A stretch of DNA of 7,185 bases from NCBI GenBank assembly GCA_003506735.1, contig DNYS01000031.1, positions 22,764 to 29,948 on the forward strand, read 5' to 3'. Position numbers and translations under genes: made by a program. A model generated the notes under the pieces. That model made no database searches and was not told the origin of the DNA. It saw only the letters and a list, made by a program, of their open reading frames with translations. Shown here in pieces: positions 5,914 to 7,185 of the stretch (position 1 is its first letter; every line of letters starts with the position of its first letter). The DNA comes from Nitrospinota bacterium. GTDB taxonomy: Bacteria > UBA8248.

Positions 5914-6947
5914 ACCCAAAACCCCGGATGCGACAGGCCCTGCGTTTCCTCAAGGCCCAAAAGAATGTTCATGTTTTGCACGGCCGCTCCCGAAGCCCCC
6001 TTCACGAGGTTGTCGATGACCGTGACGATGACGAACCGCCCGGTCCGCCCGTCGAGGGTGAGTCCGATGTCGAGGAAATTGCTCCCCGCCACCTGGCTCA
6101 CGTTGGGAAATCCGCCCTCGGGCATGAGGCGGATAAACGGCTCCTCTCCGTAGGCCTTCCCGAGAGCCTCCCGGGCTCCGGCCTCCGTGACCCCCTCGCG
6201 AGCCCGCGCATAGATGGTGGACAAAATCCCCCGCGTCATCGGAACCAGATGAGGCGTGAAGGAAACCCGCACCTCGATCCCGGCGGCGACGGATAGCTCT
6301 TGTTCGATCTCGGGCGTATGCCGGTGAGAGGCGATTCCGTAGGCCTTGAAACCCTCGTTGACCTCGCTGAACTGAAGGGCGAGTTCGGCCTTGCGCCCCG
6401 CGCCGGAGACCCCGGATTTTGCGTCGATGATGATGGAGGCGGGGTCGATCAGGTTCGAGCGGAGGAGTGGCGCGAGCGCCACGATCGCTCCGGTGGGGTA
6501 GCAGCCCGGATTGGCGACCAGCCTCGCCGCCCGGATCTCGTTCCGGTAAAGCTCGGGGATTCCATAGGCGGCCCCGGAGATCCGCTCGGGGCAGATATGC
6601 TCGGTCTCGTACCATTTCTCGTAGACCGATGCGTCCCGGAGTCGGAAGTCGGCCGACAAATCCACCACCCGGAAACCCTGGTCCAAAAGGCCCGGAACCG
6701 TGTTCATGGCGGTGCGGTGGGGCAGGCAGCAGAAAACGACATCGGCTCCTTCGCAGACGGCGCGGCCGAATTTCTCCAGCCTACGGGAGACCACTTTCGA
6801 GAGCGCGGGAAACACCTCTCCCACATCTTTTCCGGTATAGGTTTCCGAGGTCAGGGCCCCGATTTCGACGCCGCCGTGCGAGGCCAGCAGCCGCAACAAT
6901 TCGAAACCGGTATAGCCCGTGGCTCCCACCACGGCGATCCGGTACAT
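5910..6947 (-). CDS. argC: N-acetyl-gamma-glutamyl-phosphate reductase
   Basis: ArgC reduces N-acetylglutamyl phosphate with NADPH to N-acetylglutamate semialdehyde, the third step of arginine synthesis. From the ATG at 6947 it has 345 residues, typical for the type 1 family. VVGATGYTG (6-14) is the dinucleotide-binding loop, and VVDLSADFRL (94-103) and AAYGIPEL (126-133) are conserved. ANPGCYPTG (145-153) carries the catalytic Cys149, SGVSGAGRKA (178-187) follows, and YGIASHRHTPEIEQ (203-216) carries the catalytic His210. HLVPMTRGILSTIY (233-246) and the C-terminal DNLVKGASGAAVQNMN (312-327) are also standard. The start is fixed by an AAGGAG 8 bases upstream; a TTG at 6968 in the same frame lies inside a hairpin and is rejected. 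argB, argD and argF are absent from this window. Confidence 0.98.
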   Translation of the reverse strand: MYRIAVVGATGYTGFELLRLLASHGGVEIGALTSETYTGKDVGEVFPALSKVVSRRLEKFGRAVCEGADVVFCCLPHRTAMNTVPGLLDQGFRVVDLSADFRLRDASVYEKWYETEHICPERISGAAYGIPELYRNEIRAARLVANPGCYPTGAIVALAPLLRSNLIDPASIIIDAKSGVSGAGRKAELALQFSEVNEGFKAYGIASHRHTPEIEQELSVAAGIEVRVSFTPHLVPMTRGILSTIYARAREGVTEAGAREALGKAYGEEPFIRLMPEGGFPNVSQVAGSNFLDIGLTLDGRTGRFVIVTVIDNLVKGASGAAVQNMNILLGLEETQGLSHPGFWV

Positions 6948-6955
6948 GGTACACA

Positions 6956-6961
6956 CTCCTT
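6956..6961 (-). promoter_or_regulatory. Shine-Dalgarno of argC
   Basis: AAGGAG on the minus strand, 8 bases before the ATG at 6947. It rules out the upstream in-frame TTG at 6968 as the start. Confidence 0.85.
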
Positions 6962-6976
6962 CCCGCAACCTGCGGG
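6962..6976 (-). promoter_or_regulatory. GC hairpin abutting the argC Shine-Dalgarno
   Basis: On the minus strand CCCGCA, loop GGT, TGCGGG gives a perfect 6-bp stem with a 3-base loop. Its last base directly precedes AAGGAG. There is no T-run, so it is not a terminator. It would form in the 5' leader of the argC mRNA if transcription starts at the candidate promoter nearby. Confidence 0.5.
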
Positions 6977-6990
6977 GGCTGAGTGATCGA

Positions 6991-7019
6991 ATTCTAGAAC
7001 AGATTTAACGCTTGGTTAA
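6991..7019 (-). promoter_or_regulatory. Candidate sigma70-type promoter for argCJ
   Basis: On the minus strand TTAACC (7014-7019, 4 of 6 to TTGACA) and TAGAAT (6991-6996, 5 of 6 to TATAAT) are 17 bases apart, the optimal spacing. A start near 6984 would give a leader of about 37 bases. The upstream flank is very AT-rich, as for an UP-type or operator region, but in AT-rich DNA such matches also arise by chance. Confidence 0.4.
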
Positions 7020-7094
7020 CTTAACAACCCACAACACATTGTTAATAATAGACTTAAAGACTTATTTGATTTCTGTAAATTAATTGGAAATCAA
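7015..7094. promoter_or_regulatory. Cluster of operator-like inverted repeats upstream of argC
   Basis: Three dyads lie side by side. GTTAA-C-TTAAC (7015-7025) overlaps the candidate -35 box. TTAACAA (7021-7027) mirrors TTGTTAA (7039-7045). TTGATTTC (7066-7073) mirrors GAAATCAA (7087-7094), with half-site starts 21 bases apart, about two helical turns. A direct repeat GACTTA (7051-7056 and 7059-7064) lies between them. A repressor or activator site is plausible, but chance palindromes are common in AT-rich DNA and I recognise no known regulator consensus. Confidence 0.3.
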
Positions 7095-7185
7095 CCAAAC
7101 TATTGAAAAATTTACCTAAATCCTCCCAAAAGTCGTGGGAGAATATACCTATCTCACCTATTATTCAATAAAAATAAAATTTTAG

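Larger units (their letters stand above)
6948..7185. other. Intergenic region upstream of argC, AT-rich in its distal part
   Basis: No gene is visible in these 238 bases. By hand count 54 of the 195 bases from 6991 to 7185 are G or C (about 28%), in sharp contrast to the GC-rich genes. The region contains the argC ribosome site, a leader hairpin, a candidate promoter and the dyads described separately. It also has a CTCCCA/TGGGAG inverted repeat (7123-7128 and 7136-7141) and TAAAATTTTA at 7175-7184. All three minus-strand frames contain stops close to the right edge, so no upstream minus-strand gene extends more than about 30 bases into the window. Confidence 0.7.

Noticed and set aside
5911..5919. 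ArgJ starting at the TTG at 5919
   Set aside because: The ATG at 5913 overlaps the argC TGA in the classic ATGA form; the TTG has no ribosome site of its own.
4594..6153. 519-codon open frame on the plus strand
   Set aside because: It lies antisense to argJ and the end of argC, shows no protein family features and is Arg/Gly/Pro-rich, as expected for a shadow frame in GC-rich coding DNA.
6945..6968. Longer ArgC starting at the TTG at 6968
   Set aside because: The Shine-Dalgarno at 6956-6961 serves the ATG at 6947, and the ArgC N terminus MYRIAVVGATG is already complete there.
7123..7141. CTCCCA/TGGGAG hairpin as a terminator of an upstream gene
   Set aside because: The stem is 6 bp and no immediate T-run follows on either strand; no gene leading into it is visible.
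7142..7168. TTGAAT and TATATT on the minus strand as the main argC promoter
   Set aside because: The spacing is only 15 bases and the leader would be about 190 bases; the 17-base-spaced boxes at 6991-7019 fit better. It could still be a secondary promoter.
7160..7174. ArgR-type box around the TTGAATAAT stretch (minus strand)
   Set aside because: Only one half-site resembles the known TGAAT...ATTCA pattern; no partner half lies at the right distance.
1..7185. tRNA or rRNA genes, CRISPR arrays, insertion sequences, phage or toxin-antitoxin genes
   Set aside because: None seen: no regularly spaced repeats, no transposase-like frames, and almost all of the sequence is accounted for by eight housekeeping genes and short gaps.

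Overview
The window is an ordinary bacterial housekeeping region in which every recognisable gene lies on the minus strand, so transcription runs from the right end of the window to the left. In that direction the order is argC, argJ, rpsB, tsf, pyrH, frr, uppS, cdsA, and cdsA runs off the left edge. All eight proteins are identified by clear family motifs. I found no mobile element, CRISPR array, tRNA, rRNA or unknown gene, and no previously undescribed system.

Layout by function. Positions 5910-6947 and 4699-5913 (argC, argJ) encode two arginine-biosynthesis enzymes with an ATGA stop/start overlap. Positions 3646-4506 and 2696-3583 (rpsB, tsf) encode ribosomal protein S2 and elongation factor Ts. 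Positions 1911-2633 (pyrH) encode UMP kinase, and 1278-1838 (frr) encode ribosome recycling factor. Positions 502-1260 (uppS) and 1-494 (cdsA) make undecaprenyl diphosphate and CDP-diacylglycerol, the carrier and precursor lipids of the envelope. The rpsB-tsf-pyrH-frr-uppS-cdsA order is a widely conserved bacterial cluster linking translation, pyrimidine nucleotide supply and envelope lipid synthesis. The argCJ pair upstream is a less universal addition.

Two non-coding stretches look regulatory. The first is the 238 bases upstream of argC. Its distal part (6991-7185) has only about 28% G+C by hand count, against a strongly GC-rich coding region. It holds a plausible sigma70-type promoter, several dyads, and a GC hairpin that abuts the argC Shine-Dalgarno. 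The second is the 192-base argJ-rpsB gap, with a terminator-like hairpin, a weak promoter candidate, a GC hairpin just upstream of the rpsB Shine-Dalgarno, and a perfect copy of the anti-Shine-Dalgarno motif on the transcribed strand.

The organism is a GC-rich bacterium with this conserved cluster, long-form EF-Ts and an alanine/proline/lysine-rich tail on S2. This would suit a proteobacterial, Desulfobacterota-like or related phylum, but the sequence alone does not settle it. Start codons are unusually varied: rpsB uses TTG, frr uses GTG, cdsA very probably uses GTG, and pyrH uses TTG or GTG, while argC, argJ, tsf and uppS use ATG.
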